A stretch of 64,000 nt of DNA from Sulfitobacter sp. D7 (GCF_003611275.1 NZ_CP020695.1:129277-193276), one strand, 5' to 3'; positions 25,348 to 34,776 are shown, counted from the first letter of the stretch. Numbers and translations are program-made. Notes: generated by a model from the sequence alone, not told the origin.

Positions 25348-25987
25348 AACCCTGCAGGCCGACGCGCTTCTGACGCTGGTGCAGATGCTCTCCCCCTCCT
25401 ATCCGGTGGGGGCATTTGCCTATAGCCACGGGCTGGAATGGGCGGTGCAGGACGGGGCGGTGACGGATCAAGATGCGTTGGCCGACTGGCTGTCCAGCGT
25501 GCTGCGGCACGGCGCGGGACAGGCCGATGCGCTTTTCCTCGCGGCGGCCTATCGCGCGGATGACCCGGCAGAGATCGACGCGCAGGCCCGCGCCTTTGCA
25601 GCCTCTGCCGAACGGTTGAAAGAGACCGTGCTGCAAGGCGAAGCCTTTGCCCGCGCAAGTGCCGCGATCTGGCAGGTCGACCTGCCGCCGCTTTGCTATC
25701 CGGTTGCCGTAGGACACGCGGCGCGTCTGCAAGCGCTGCCGCTGCGCCAAACGCTAGAGATGTTCTTGCACGCCTTTGCCGCCAATCTTGCCACCGCAGG
25801 CATGCGCCTTATTCCCTTGGGGCAGACCGAGGGGCAGATCGTCATCCGCGCGCTCGCGGCAGTCTGTCTCGAAGTTGCCGGGGCGGCGGCGGCGGGCACG
25901 CTCGACGATCTCTCCTCCACCGCCTTTTTAAGTGACATCGCCGCCATGAAACACGAAACCCAGTATTCGAGGATTTTCCGCACATGA
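25340..25987 (+). CDS. ureF: Urease accessory protein UreF
   Basis: 215 residues from the ATG at 25340; longer readings are an artefact of the His-codon repeats of ureE in another frame. All-helical protein recognised by [24 protein letters not shown] near the N-terminus, then [19 protein letters not shown], and [13 protein letters not shown] at the end. UreF binds UreD and acts as the checkpoint for UreG GTPase during nickel insertion. The stop overlaps ureG (ATGA). Confidence 0.96.
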   Translation: MAETLQADALLTLVQMLSPSYPVGAFAYSHGLEWAVQDGAVTDQDALADWLSSVLRHGAGQADALFLAAAYRADDPAEIDAQARAFAASAERLKETVLQGEAFARASAAIWQVDLPPLCYPVAVGHAARLQALPLRQTLEMFLHAFAANLATAGMRLIPLGQTEGQIVIRALAAVCLEVAGAAAAGTLDDLSSTAFLSDIAAMKHETQYSRIFRT

Positions 25988-26628
25988 AACGCAACAACGG
26001 CCCTTTGCGCGTCGGCATCGGCGGCCCCGTGGGCGCGGGCAAAACCACCCTGACGGCAGCGCTTTGCCGCGCCCTGCGTGACCGGCTGTCAATCGGCGTG
26101 ATCACCAATGACATCTACACCCAAGAGGATGCCGAAGCGCTGATGCGGATGCAGGTGTTGCCCCAAGACCGGATCATCGGGGTCGAGACCGGCGGCTGCC
26201 CGCATACGGCAATCCGCGAAGATGCCTCGATCAACCTTGCCGCCGTGGCAGAGATGGTCGCGCGCCACCCTGAGGTGGACGTGGTCTTGATCGAAAGCGG
26301 CGGCGACAATCTGTCGGCCACTTTCAGCCCTGAATTGGCGGATGTGACGCTTTATGTGATCGACGTGGCAGCGGGTGAGGAAATCCCCCGCAAAGGCGGT
26401 CCGGCGATTACCAAGTCCGACATTCTGGTGATCAACAAGACCGATCTCGCGCCCCATGTCGGGGCCTCGCTTGAGGTCATGCAGCGTGACAGCGCGCGGA
26501 TGCGGCCAGTCCTGCCGACGGTCTTTTGCGCATTGAAGTCCGGTCAAGGGGTCGACGCCCTGCTGGAGCATCTGGCGCAGGTGGGCGGGTTGGACCTTGC
26601 GCCTATGGCCCCGGCAACCGCGGATTAG
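25984..26628 (+). CDS. ureG: Urease accessory GTPase UreG
   Basis: 214 residues, SIMIBI-class GTPase. The P-loop is [11 protein letters not shown] (13-23), the nickel-binding motif is [14 protein letters not shown], the Walker B region is [19 protein letters not shown], and the guanine specificity motif is NKTD. It drives GTP-dependent nickel transfer to UreC. Last gene of the operon; an 11-bp terminator hairpin follows. No urea or nickel transporter genes adjoin it in this window. Confidence 0.97.
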   Translation: MKRNNGPLRVGIGGPVGAGKTTLTAALCRALRDRLSIGVITNDIYTQEDAEALMRMQVLPQDRIIGVETGGCPHTAIREDASINLAAVAEMVARHPEVDVVLIESGGDNLSATFSPELADVTLYVIDVAAGEEIPRKGGPAITKSDILVINKTDLAPHVGASLEVMQRDSARMRPVLPTVFCALKSGQGVDALLEHLAQVGGLDLAPMAPATAD

Positions 26629-26640
26629 GCGGTGGTGAGA

Positions 26641-26666
26641 CCCGCCTTCCGGTCGCGGAAGGCGGG
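26641..26666. terminator. Bidirectional terminator after ureG
   Basis: Perfect 11-bp stem CCCGCCTTCCG / CGGAAGGCGGG closing a GTCG tetraloop, 12 nt after the ureG stop, facing the convergent UDP-glucose dehydrogenase gene. Confidence 0.85.
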
Positions 26667-26735
26667 CAACGGCTGCTATCCTCGCCCCGCTGCGGCCCAC
26701 CATTCCAAAGCGCGTTGAGGAGTGCCGCCCATCCG

Positions 26736-27911
26736 TTAATCCGCGCCAAAAAGGTCGCGGGTAAAGACCTTGTCCGGGACATCCGCCAAATCGGGGTGAT
26801 TGCGGTTTGCCACGATCACATCCGCGCGCGCCTTGAAGGCCTCCAGATCGCGGGTGACCTCCGAACCAAAGAACTGGTCCTCCTGCAACACAGGTTCATA
26901 GACGATCACTTCGATGCCCTTGGCCTTGAGCCGTTTCATGATCCCTTGGACCGAGCTTTGGCGGAAATTGTCCGACCCGGTCTTCATCACCAGCCGGTAG
27001 ATGCCCACCCGCTGCGGGCCAAGTGCCATGATCTGCTCTGACACAAAATCCTTGCGGGTGCGGTTCGCTTCGACCACGGCGTTGATCAGGTTCTGCGGCA
27101 CATCCGAATAGTTCGCCAGCAACTGCTTGGAATCCTTGGGCAAACAGTAGCCGCCATAGCCGAAAGATGGGTTGTTGTAATGCCCGCCCACGCGCGGGTC
27201 GAGGCAGACGCCGTCGATAATCTGGCGCGTGTCTAACCCATTGGTCAGCGCATAGCTGTCCAATTCATTGAAATACGCCACCCGCATGGCGAGGAAAGTA
27301 TTGGCGAAGAGTTTGACCGCCTCTGCCTCGGAGGCACCGGTAAAGAGCATGGGAATATCATCGTCGATTGCCCCCTCGGCCAGCAGTTGCGCAAAGCGCC
27401 GCGCACGGGGGCTGTCTTCGCCGACGACGATCCGCGAGGGGTGCAGATTGTCATAAAGCGCGCGGCCTTCGCGCAGGAATTCCGGGCTGAAGATCACTTG
27501 ATTGGTGTCCAACGCGGCAGACAGACCTGCGGTATAGCCCACCGGCACCGTGGATTTAATAACGATGGTGGCCGTTTTCGTAACCGCCAGAACATCCCGC
27601 ACCACGGCCTCGACACTGGAGGTGTCGAAAACATTGGTGCGCGGGCCATAGTTCGTCGGCGTGGCGATCAGCACATAGTCGGCCTCACGGTATGCCGCCT
27701 CCGGCTCGGTGCTGGCCTTGAGGGTAAGCGGCTTTTGGGCGAGGTATTGCTCGATCTCGGGGTCGACGATCGGCGCGTGGCGCGCATTCACCTGCGCCAC
27801 CCTGTCCGCGTTCAGATCCACCGCCGTCACGTCATTGTGCTGCGCCAGAAGCACCGCGTTCGACAGCCCGACATAGCCGATGCCAACAACGGCGATCTTG
27901 GTCATAGACAT
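26736..27911 (-). CDS. ugd: UDP-glucose 6-dehydrogenase
   Basis: 391 residues. N-terminal Rossmann motif [18 protein letters not shown]; the catalytic cysteine is Cys256 in [16 protein letters not shown]. Other family blocks are [21 protein letters not shown], the substrate lysine in [20 protein letters not shown], and [10 protein letters not shown]. It oxidises UDP-glucose twice with NAD to UDP-glucuronate for capsule, exopolysaccharide or lipid decoration. The length matches the short bacterial class. AGGAAAGG lies upstream of the ATG at 27911; a second Met two codons on is also possible. No polysaccharide genes are adjacent, so it is isolated here. Confidence 0.93.
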   Translation of the reverse strand: MSMTKIAVVGIGYVGLSNAVLLAQHNDVTAVDLNADRVAQVNARHAPIVDPEIEQYLAQKPLTLKASTEPEAAYREADYVLIATPTNYGPRTNVFDTSSVEAVVRDVLAVTKTATIVIKSTVPVGYTAGLSAALDTNQVIFSPEFLREGRALYDNLHPSRIVVGEDSPRARRFAQLLAEGAIDDDIPMLFTGASEAEAVKLFANTFLAMRVAYFNELDSYALTNGLDTRQIIDGVCLDPRVGGHYNNPSFGYGGYCLPKDSKQLLANYSDVPQNLINAVVEANRTRKDFVSEQIMALGPQRVGIYRLVMKTGSDNFRQSSVQGIMKRLKAKGIEVIVYEPVLQEDQFFGSEVTRDLEAFKARADVIVANRNHPDLADVPDKVFTRDLFGAD

Positions 27912-28158
27912 AAGCGTGGGCCTTTCCTGCGTGCCGGTGGCGGGATGTTAGACTGCGGCTTTCGGATTGAAAAGGTGCCGCCTGACAGGGAGTTAGGGCG
28001 GATTGGCGAATGTGAAAGCGGCCCGGTTCAGCAATTTGCGCGCGGGGCGCGGCCGGGCAAGCCCCCCGCGCCGTTGCGCCCCGCCCGAGCGGTGGGTTGT
28101 CAGGCTGGAAAGACTTCTTTCACACAGTCTCAGGCGACCCATAACCCGGAGAGCCCCG

Positions 28159-29493
28159 ATGCCCGACACCTCAGAGCGCCTGTCCCTTCCCTATCTGATG
28201 CCGGCACAGGCGCAGAAACATGTGACCCACAACGAAGCGCTGCAACGGCTGGACCTTCTGGTGCAGCTTGCGGTCGAAGGTTTCGACGCCAACACGCCGC
28301 CCGCCCTGCCGCAGGCGGGGGAGGTTCATGCCCTCGGCACCGCCCCCACGGCGGCTTGGGCGGGTCATGTCGGCGAACTGGCCGTCTGGATTGGAGAGAC
28401 CTGGCAGTTCAGCGCGCCACAGGACGGCTGGCTTGCCTTGGATAAATCCATCGGGATCCTGCGCCGTTGGGTGGCGGGCGCATGGGCCGAGGTGTCGCCC
28501 CCCGATCTGGCGAACCTCTCTGGGGTGGGGATCAACACGGATCACGACAGCGGCAATCGCTTGTCGGTTTCTTCCCCGGCGAGCCTGTTCACCCACGAAG
28601 GCGCGGGGCATCAGGTGAAGCTCAACAAAGCCAGCGCCGCCGATACCGCGAGCCTGCTGTTCCAGACCGATTTTTCCGGACGGGCCGAAATGGGCACGGC
28701 GGGGCAGGATGATTTCGCCATCAAGGTCAGCGCCGATGGCAGCGGGTGGACCACCGCGCTGGCCTTTGACGCCGCCAGCGGCATGGCCTCGGGCGCGGCG
28801 CTGACGGAGAGCGTGGGTGACGCGACGGTGGGACGGCTGCTGCGCGTGGGGGATTTCGGCATCGGTGCGGATGCGGGGCCGCTTGTGGCGGACCTTGACG
28901 CGCATGCGCTTTCGGGCAGTTTCTCAGCCTATGGCGGCGCCCATGCACAGGCACCCGCTGGGGCCAATCCGTTTTCGGCGCTGGATGGGGTTTTTGGCCT
29001 GCTTTGCGGCAACAGCACCTTGGGCGGGCAGAGCGCGAACTTGTGGCAGATCGCAGTGGGGATCGACACGCCGGGTCTGGCCTTTCGCGTGCGGGCAACC
29101 GGGGCGTGGGGCGCGTGGCAATCCCTGTGGACTGGGGCGAACACGACTGTGGATGCCAATGGTTTCATCAAAGAAGCGAGCCCGATTGTCCGGCTGTTCC
29201 ACGACAGCAGCGAAGAGCCAGCGGTGCCCCTAGCGGCGCGGTTCGAACGGATTGGGCTTGGCCACTACAGATTGACGGATGTCCCGCCGCTTGCGTCCAA
29301 AGGGTGGCAGATCGAAGTGCCGCAGGATGCGAATGGCAACCGGTTGGTCTATGTCGATTGCAGCTATGACGCGGGGATGGCGGCGCTTGATGTCCGTACC
29401 CGCGAGGTGATCTGGCAGGATGGCTGGGCCGGGGGTGCGCCCTGTGACATCCCCGTGGGCCGTTGGGTTGATCTGCGGTTCGACATGCCCTGA
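28159..29493 (+). CDS. DUF2793 protein, phage-tail/GTA-like
   Basis: 444 residues from the ATG at 28159 (GGAG upstream). The N-terminal ~130 residues carry the DUF2793 signature (LPYLMPAQAQKHVTHNEAL, then WAGHVGELAVWIGETWQF and GWLALDKSIGILRRW), found in tail-associated proteins of Rhodobacterales phages and gene-transfer-agent-like elements. The middle resembles tail-fibre head-domain sequence with many G/S/A-rich beta segments (WQIAVGIDTPGLAFRVRATG, GAWGAWQSLWTGANTTVD). The C-terminal ~110 residues form a separate domain (ASPIVRLFHDSSEEPA, GLGHYRLTDVPPLASKGW). No capsid, terminase, portal, integrase or lysis genes surround it. The 247-bp gap upstream contains a GC-rich hairpin (arms at 28040-28047 and 28074-28081). 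Its role is unknown: possibly a domesticated tail fibre or surface protein. Confidence 0.8.
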   Translation: MPDTSERLSLPYLMPAQAQKHVTHNEALQRLDLLVQLAVEGFDANTPPALPQAGEVHALGTAPTAAWAGHVGELAVWIGETWQFSAPQDGWLALDKSIGILRRWVAGAWAEVSPPDLANLSGVGINTDHDSGNRLSVSSPASLFTHEGAGHQVKLNKASAADTASLLFQTDFSGRAEMGTAGQDDFAIKVSADGSGWTTALAFDAASGMASGAALTESVGDATVGRLLRVGDFGIGADAGPLVADLDAHALSGSFSAYGGAHAQAPAGANPFSALDGVFGLLCGNSTLGGQSANLWQIAVGIDTPGLAFRVRATGAWGAWQSLWTGANTTVDANGFIKEASPIVRLFHDSSEEPAVPLAARFERIGLGHYRLTDVPPLASKGWQIEVPQDANGNRLVYVDCSYDAGMAALDVRTREVIWQDGWAGGAPCDIPVGRWVDLRFDMP

Positions 29494-29500
29494 GGCAAAG

Positions 29501-29535
29501 AGCCCCGGCCCGCTGACGCCACAGCGGGCCGGGCT
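29501..29535. terminator. Bidirectional terminator after DUF2793 gene
   Basis: A 14-bp GC-rich stem with one bulged C (AGCCCCGGCCCGCTG / CAGCGGGCCGGGCT) and a 6-nt loop. It sits between the convergent DUF2793 and dehydratase genes. Confidence 0.8.
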
Positions 29536-29539
29536 GCAA

Positions 29540-30502
29540 TCAGAGAATGCTGCGCAACTGCGCGACCTCATAGTTGCCCCCGCAAAGCAAAACGGCAGAG
29601 GTTTGGCCTGCGTATTTCTGCGGCTCCGCCAGATAGGCCGCCAGCGCCAAGGCGGCGGCCCCTTCGACCAACATATTCTCTTCCCATGCCAGCACCTTTA
29701 GCGCGGCGGCGATTTGTTCTTCGTTGCAATATACGATCTCGTCGATCACCGCGCTTGCCATCGGCAGGGTGAGCGACCCCTCATCGACCCCGCCCGCCAC
29801 GCCATCGGCCAAAGTGTCGAGATGGTCCGTCTCGACGATCTTGCCCGCCTTGATCGACGCCGCCAGAGCGCAGCTGTTGGCGGCACTCACGCCGATCACA
29901 CGGGTTTGCGGCGAGAACTCTTTGATCACCGACCCCATGCCAGAGATCAGCCCGCCCCCGCCCATCGAGATAAAGACAGTGTCGATCCCTTCGATCTGGT
30001 CGAGCAGTTCCAGCGCGGCGGTGCCTTGGCCCGCGATCACCTCGGCGTCGTTGTAGGGGGAGATATAGGTGTAGCCTTCGGCTTCGGCCAAGGCCTGCGC
30101 ATGCCGTTCCGAAAGCGACGCATCCGACCCATGGATCACGACCTTGGTGCCAAAACCTTCGATGGTTTTGCGTTTCTTGGCGACGACCGTCTCGGGCAGC
30201 ACGACGATCAATTCATGCCCCGTGGTCTGGGCGGCACGTGAACAGGCGATGCCGTGGTTGCCGGAGGATGCGGTGATGACCGGTCGGTCCAGCGGCACCG
30301 TGGTCAGTTTGGCACTGGCCCCGCGCAGCTTGAACGACCCGGTGTGTTGAAAGTTCTCGGTTTTGTAGAAAAGCCGCGTGCCCTCTGCCATCGGCAGGCG
30401 CGAGGCGATCACCGGGGTGCGTGAAATCGCGCCTGCGATCTTGCGGTGAACCACGCAGGAACGCGCGGCGGATTGGGCGATCAGATCAGAGACTGGCGGC
30501 AT
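29540..30502 (-). CDS. Threonine/serine dehydratase-like PLP enzyme (fold type II)
   Basis: 320 residues from the ATG at 30502, preceded by GGAG; ATG at 30514 is an in-frame alternative. The PLP lysine is Lys58 in FQHTGSFKLRGA. The phosphate-binding loop is SMGGGGLISGMG, and ASSGNHGIACSRAAQ holds the substrate loop. It lacks the C-terminal ACT-like regulatory domain of biosynthetic IlvA, so it is the catabolic/short type. Likely reactions are deamination of threonine or serine, threo-3-hydroxyaspartate ammonia-lyase, or the hydroxyectoine-pathway EutB; none can be chosen from motifs. It lies downstream of an aminotransferase but is separated by a terminator-like hairpin. Confidence 0.85.
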   Translation of the reverse strand: MPPVSDLIAQSAARSCVVHRKIAGAISRTPVIASRLPMAEGTRLFYKTENFQHTGSFKLRGASAKLTTVPLDRPVITASSGNHGIACSRAAQTTGHELIVVLPETVVAKKRKTIEGFGTKVVIHGSDASLSERHAQALAEAEGYTYISPYNDAEVIAGQGTAALELLDQIEGIDTVFISMGGGGLISGMGSVIKEFSPQTRVIGVSAANSCALAASIKAGKIVETDHLDTLADGVAGGVDEGSLTLPMASAVIDEIVYCNEEQIAAALKVLAWEENMLVEGAAALALAAYLAEPQKYAGQTSAVLLCGGNYEVAQLRSIL

Positions 30503-30557
30503 GATAGGCTCCATCAGGTTGGCTGAGATGCGCCGCTGCGGCATGTGGGCCCGTCAG

Positions 30558-30591
30558 AACCGATGACCACAGCGGAGGGCGGTCATCGGTT
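30558..30591 (-). terminator. Terminator overlapping the aminotransferase stop codon
   Basis: Perfect 11-bp stem AACCGATGACC / GGTCATCGGTT around a 12-nt loop. Its upstream arm includes two bases of the aminotransferase TAA, so termination would occur immediately after the gene. Confidence 0.75.
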
Positions 30592-31735
30592 AAGGCTGCG
30601 TGGCGGTCTGGGCCACGCTCTGCCGCGCGAGGAAGGTTGAGACACGTGCCAGCCCGTCCTGCAAGTCGGCGGTCGAATTGGCGAAACCGATGCGCAGCCA
30701 ACCCTCCATATCCATGGCGCTGCCGGGGGTGAAAAGCACGCCCTCTTCCTCCAGCAACTGGGTGCAGAAATCGCGGCTGCGCAGTGGCAGGTCGTATTGC
30801 ACCAACGCCGTGGTGCCCGACTGGGGTTTCACCCATGAGATCAGCGGCTCCGCCTCGACCCAATCTGCCAAGATTTCGAGGTTCCCCCGGGTGATCCGAT
30901 GCGCGCGGTCAAGGATCTGCGCGCGGCTCTCAAGCGCGAGAGCCGAGAAATACTCGTCGATCCCCCCGACGGAAATCGTGTTGTAGTCACGATGGATCAT
31001 GATCTTCTCAAGCAGCGCCTGCGGCCCCGCCACCCAGCCCACGCGCAGCCCGGCCAGCGAATAGGCTTTGGACATGCCCGCCGTGCTGATGCCGCGGTCG
31101 GAGAGATCGCAGATCGAGGCGGTATAGCCATCACCCGTCTGATCGGTGCCGCGATAGACCTCATCGCAGAGCACCCAAGCCTCGCTGCCGCGCGCGATCT
31201 CGGCGATCTCTGCCAGCATCGCGCGGTCCATCAGCGCGCCGGTCGGGTTGTTGGGATTGTTGGTGGCGATCATCCGCGTGTCAGGGCGCATCATGGCGCG
31301 CAATTCGTTCAGATCGGGCAGAAACCCGTTCTCGGGGCGCAGGTGCAGCAGTTCGACCTCTGCGCCGATGCTCTCGGGGATGGAGTAGTGCTGCTGGTAG
31401 GTCGGCACGATGGCGATGACATGATCACCGCGCGAGATCAGCGTTTGGTGTACCAAGGCATTGGCCCCGATGGTGCCATGGGTGGTCAGGATGTTCTCGC
31501 GGCTCTGGGTCTCATAAAGCCCCGCCACTGCGTCGCGCAGACGGTCCGAGCCTTCGATCGCGCCGTAGCCCATGCGCATCCCGCGCAGTTCGCCCAGCAC
31601 CGAATTGTCGACGCCCGCCATGTCGATCAACTCTCCCAATGTGATCGAATCGACGCAGGTCTCGGCGAGGTTGTAGCGGCAGTGGTTTTCGAACTCGTTC
31701 ATCCACATTTCGACGCCGAAGGTCGCGATCTTCAT
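30590..31735 (-). CDS. Fold-type I PLP aminotransferase (class I/II)
   Basis: 381 residues with AAGGAAAA before the ATG. The PLP-binding set is complete: NNPNNPTGA (159-167), Asp191 and Tyr194 in LCDEVYRG, and the Schiff-base Lys223 in TAGMSKAYSLAGLRVGW. The C-terminal arginine for substrate carboxylate is in GWLRIGFANS. The N-terminus CRYNLAETCVDSITLGEL resembles the branch that includes capreomycidine synthase-like aminotransferases. The amino acid substrate is unknown. It lies between a beta-lactamase-fold protein and a threonine/serine dehydratase; the 19-nt gap from the former suggests co-transcription. Confidence 0.87.
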   Translation of the reverse strand: MKIATFGVEMWMNEFENHCRYNLAETCVDSITLGELIDMAGVDNSVLGELRGMRMGYGAIEGSDRLRDAVAGLYETQSRENILTTHGTIGANALVHQTLISRGDHVIAIVPTYQQHYSIPESIGAEVELLHLRPENGFLPDLNELRAMMRPDTRMIATNNPNNPTGALMDRAMLAEIAEIARGSEAWVLCDEVYRGTDQTGDGYTASICDLSDRGISTAGMSKAYSLAGLRVGWVAGPQALLEKIMIHRDYNTISVGGIDEYFSALALESRAQILDRAHRITRGNLEILADWVEAEPLISWVKPQSGTTALVQYDLPLRSRDFCTQLLEEEGVLFTPGSAMDMEGWLRIGFANSTADLQDGLARVSTFLARQSVAQTATQP

Positions 31736-31754
31736 GGGGTTTTCCTTTCGTATC

Positions 31755-32828
31755 TCAGTGGTCTGCCAGCGCAGCGAAAAGCTGGCGCAGAAAGTGCGGC
31801 GTGGCGGTTGGGGCGAGCCAGCGCATCACCGCCACGATGTCATGCTTCGGCGCGATCCAGATCGTGTGCCCACCCGCGCCCTGCGCGCTAAAGGCGGTTT
31901 CGGGCAGCTTGGGGTCAGCCTCCGCCCCGCGGTTCAGCCACCACAGGAAGCCGTATTTATCCAGTGTCGGCGTGGGCGTCAGCGCTTGCTGCATCCAACC
32001 TTCGGGCAAGATCTGCGCGCCGTTCCACTGGCCGTTTTGGCAGATGAACTGGCCGAAGCGCGCGTGATCGTCGGCGCCGATGAACAGCCCGCCGCCCCAA
32101 TGGCCACCGCCGGTGACCGATTGAACGCGCCTGCCCGCCATCTCGATCCGAGAGGTCGAATAGCCCTCCCACCGCCAATCGTCTGAGGCGCCAATCGGGC
32201 CCATGATCCGCGCGCGCAGCACCTCTGGCAGCGGGCGGCCGAACCGCATCAGCAGCGCATAGGCCAGCGCGTTCACCCGCACGTCGTTGTATTCGTAATG
32301 GCTTCCCGGTGGGCGGACTTTGCGCAATTGTCCCTTGCGGCTGTTGTCTGCGCCCGGCCCGATCTGGCGGTAATGGTCGACCTGATCGTCTTTGCCGAAA
32401 ATCTCGCCGCGCCATTCACTGTTCATCTGCAACATATGCCGCCAAGTGATGCGCCCGTTGTGGTCGCCCGCAAAATGCGGCCCCGGCACGCTGTCGCCCA
32501 CGGGCGCGTCGAGGTCGGTGATCAGCCCATCCTTCACCGCCAGCCCCGCCAGCACCGACAGGTAGCTCTTGGCGATGGAAAAGGTCATGTCGGTCCGCGT
32601 CGTATCGCCCCAATCGGCGACCCGCTGCCCCCGGTGCAGGATCACCCCTGCCGGGCCGCCGCGCGGCTTTGCCGGGCCCACGATCTCGGTCCAAGGGCCG
32701 CTTTCGTTCCACTCGCGGTTGCCAACATAGGCCCCATCGGGGTGATACATCGAGCGGGGCCAGTCAGTCTCATGCGCCAGCGCGTGGTCGACGACGGCTT
32801 GCAGGGCGGGGGTGGCTGCGAATGTCAT
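31755..32828 (-). CDS. Serine hydrolase of the class C beta-lactamase/PBP4*/EstB family
   Basis: 357 residues from the ATG at 32828, chosen because GAGGAG stands seven bases upstream; longer readings enter the intergenic region. The nucleophile motif is Ser84-Ile-Ala-Lys87 (TFSIAKSYLS). Tyr180-Asn181-Asp182 in GSHYEYNDVRVNAL occupies the Y-x-N position. GAGGHTIWIAPKHD near the end corresponds to the HxG/KTG block. There is no signal peptide, so it is probably cytoplasmic and more likely an esterase, peptidase or amidase than an antibiotic resistance enzyme. The neighbouring aminotransferase suggests a substrate containing an amino acid. Confidence 0.85.
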   Translation of the reverse strand: MTFAATPALQAVVDHALAHETDWPRSMYHPDGAYVGNREWNESGPWTEIVGPAKPRGGPAGVILHRGQRVADWGDTTRTDMTFSIAKSYLSVLAGLAVKDGLITDLDAPVGDSVPGPHFAGDHNGRITWRHMLQMNSEWRGEIFGKDDQVDHYRQIGPGADNSRKGQLRKVRPPGSHYEYNDVRVNALAYALLMRFGRPLPEVLRARIMGPIGASDDWRWEGYSTSRIEMAGRRVQSVTGGGHWGGGLFIGADDHARFGQFICQNGQWNGAQILPEGWMQQALTPTPTLDKYGFLWWLNRGAEADPKLPETAFSAQGAGGHTIWIAPKHDIVAVMRWLAPTATPHFLRQLFAALADH

Positions 32829-32919
32829 GCGGACTCCTCGGGGCTTGGGGCGAACCTTTCCCAAGGGGGGCGGAATTGTAAACCGGTTAAATGGTTTCGG
32901 CGTCCTCAATCGCGCCTGC

Positions 32920-33399
32920 TCAGCCCCCAATATCAGGATAGACCTGAGAGCGTTTGACCACCCCGTAGACAAAACTGGTGTCGATCGACCCGATGCCGCC
33001 GATGGGGTGCAGCCGGGCGCGCACGAAACGCTCGTAGTCTTCCAGATCGCCCACCACCACGCGCAGCAGGTAGTCTGACAATCCGCTCATCACGAAGCAC
33101 TCCAGCACCTCCGGGATCGCGCGAATCTTATTTTCAAAACGTTTCACCGTGCCCTCGTCATGGCCATCGAGCGTTACCCGCACCATGACCGTAACCGGCA
33201 GGCCGTAGGCCTTGGCGTCGACCTCCACACTATAGCCACGGATCGCGCCGTTTTTCTCAAGCGCCCGCAGGCGGCGGAGACAGGGGGAAGGCGACAGGCC
33301 AACTTCCTCGGCCAGATCAAGGTTCGTCATCCGGCCATTGCGCTGTAGCGCGCGGATGATGCGGCGGTCAGTAGCGTCCAGTCGGGGTGTTTGGGGCAT
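32920..33399 (-). CDS. mdeR: Lrp/AsnC-family regulator, probable MdeR
   Basis: 159 residues from the ATG at 33399. The helix-turn-helix is at ~8-60 (LDATDRRIIRALQRNGRMTN, then LDLAEEVGLSPSPCLRRLRA). The C-terminal RAM ligand domain includes VMVRVTLDGHD, EVLECFVMSGLSDYLLRVVV and IDTSFVYGVVKRSQV. It is transcribed away from the methionine gamma-lyase gene, across 96 bp. This matches the mdeR-mdeAB arrangement of Pseudomonas putida, where the Lrp-like MdeR activates the lyase operon. Assignment of the name rests on that synteny. Confidence 0.85.
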   Translation of the reverse strand: MPQTPRLDATDRRIIRALQRNGRMTNLDLAEEVGLSPSPCLRRLRALEKNGAIRGYSVEVDAKAYGLPVTVMVRVTLDGHDEGTVKRFENKIRAIPEVLECFVMSGLSDYLLRVVVGDLEDYERFVRARLHPIGGIGSIDTSFVYGVVKRSQVYPDIGG

Positions 33400-33495
33400 G
33401 ATATGCCAAATCCTCTGCAATCTGCGCATACATTAGCAACCAAATGCCTCTTGCACCATCGGATCATGCCCTCAAAATCAATCAGGGGGCCAGCC

Positions 33496-34698
33496 ATGAC
33501 CGAGAACCAGAAATCCTTTTCCACCCGCGCCATCCACCACGGGTATGACGCGCAAAGCGAACAGGGCGCGCTGAACCCGCCGATCTACATGAGCTCGACC
33601 TTCACCTTCGAGACCGCCGAGGCCGGCGGCGACATGTTCGCGGGCGAGCGCGCGGGGCATTTCTATACCCGCATTTCCAATCCGACGCTGGACCATCTGG
33701 AAAAACGCATTGCCAACCTTGAGGGGGCCGAAGCGGGCCTCGCCACCGCCTCGGGCATGGGGGCGATCACCTCCACGCTCTGGACATTCCTGCAGGCGGG
33801 CGATGAGATCATCATCGACAAGACGCTTTATGGCTGCACCTTTGCATTTATGACCCACGGCCTGCCGCGCTTTGGCGTCAAGGTGACGCTGGTCGACATG
33901 ACCGAGCCTGAAAACCTTTCCGAGGTGATCAGCGCTCAGACCAAGATCGTCTATTTCGAAACCCCCGCGAACCCGAACAACCGTCTGGTGGACATCGCCG
34001 CGATCTCGGCCATTGCGCATCGCGCCGGGGCCAAGGTGGTGGTCGACAACACCTATGCCACGCCGGTGATCACCCGTCCCATCGAACATGGCGCGGACAT
34101 CGTGTTGCATTCGGCGACGAAATTCCTCTCCGGTCACGGTGATGTGGTCGCGGGTCTTGTCGTTGGCAGTGCCGAGGACATGACGCAGGTGCGGCTTGTC
34201 GGGCTCAAAGACATGACCGGTGCCGTGATGTCGCCGCTGACCGCCATGCTGCTCTTGCGCGGGATCAAAACGCTGGAACTGCGGATGGAGCGGCACTGCG
34301 CCACGGCCGCCAAGGTGGCCGAGGCGCTCGAAGCGCATCCGGCGGTGCTGCATGTCGCCTATCCGGGGCTGGAGAGCTTTCCGCAGGCCGAACTGGCGCG
34401 GGGGCAGATGGGCAATTTCGGCGGCATGATCCCCTTTGAGGTCAAGGGCGGCAAACCGGGCGGCATCGCCTTTATGAACCGTCTGCACCTCATTCAGCGC
34501 GCGGTGAGCCTTGGCGATGCGGAAAGCCTGATCCAGCATCCGGCGAGCATGACCCATTCCACCTATTCCCCCGAGGAACGCGCCGAGCATGGCATCGCCG
34601 AAGGGCTGGTGCGGCTCTCGGTTGGGCTGGAATCTGCGGAAGACATCATTGATGACCTTTACGCCGCGCTTGGCGCGCATAACATGCAAGCGGCCTGA
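33496..34698 (+). CDS. mdeA: Methionine gamma-lyase
   Basis: 400 residues from the ATG at 33496 with GGGGG upstream. Cys/Met-metabolism PLP enzyme. Tyr112 and Cys114 (DKTLYGCTFAFM) correspond to Tyr114 and Cys116 of P. putida MGL; that cysteine is diagnostic of methionine gamma-lyase against cystathionine lyases and synthases. The PLP lysine is Lys209 (LHSATKFLSGHGD). It splits L-methionine to methanethiol, 2-oxobutyrate and ammonia in the cytoplasm. The downstream gene is a ketoacid dehydrogenase E1 for the oxobutyrate, and an Lrp-type regulator is divergent. In marine Roseobacters methanethiol is also formed from DMSP, which makes the product relevant. Confidence 0.93.
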   Translation: MTENQKSFSTRAIHHGYDAQSEQGALNPPIYMSSTFTFETAEAGGDMFAGERAGHFYTRISNPTLDHLEKRIANLEGAEAGLATASGMGAITSTLWTFLQAGDEIIIDKTLYGCTFAFMTHGLPRFGVKVTLVDMTEPENLSEVISAQTKIVYFETPANPNNRLVDIAAISAIAHRAGAKVVVDNTYATPVITRPIEHGADIVLHSATKFLSGHGDVVAGLVVGSAEDMTQVRLVGLKDMTGAVMSPLTAMLLLRGIKTLELRMERHCATAAKVAEALEAHPAVLHVAYPGLESFPQAELARGQMGNFGGMIPFEVKGGKPGGIAFMNRLHLIQRAVSLGDAESLIQHPASMTHSTYSPEERAEHGIAEGLVRLSVGLESAEDIIDDLYAALGAHNMQAA

Positions 34699-34721
34699 TC
34701 CGGCAAAGACCGGACCAGTCG

Positions 34722-34749
34722 CGGGCGGTGTCGAGGAGGGCACCGCCCG
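34722..34749 (+). other. Intercistronic hairpin between mdeA and mdeB
   Basis: Perfect 9-bp stem CGGGCGGTG / CACCGCCCG with the loop TCGAGGAGGG, which contains a Shine-Dalgarno-like GAGGAGG but is 27 nt from the mdeB ATG. It may be an attenuator, an mRNA stability element or a leaky terminator. Confidence 0.55.
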
Positions 34750-34776
34750 AGGGATCCTCAAGATGAAAGACCTGCC

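Noticed and set aside
28003..28158. N-terminal extension of the DUF2793 protein
   Set aside because: The extra residues are arginine-rich non-coding-like sequence, and the ATG at 28159 has a ribosome site and begins exactly at the conserved domain.
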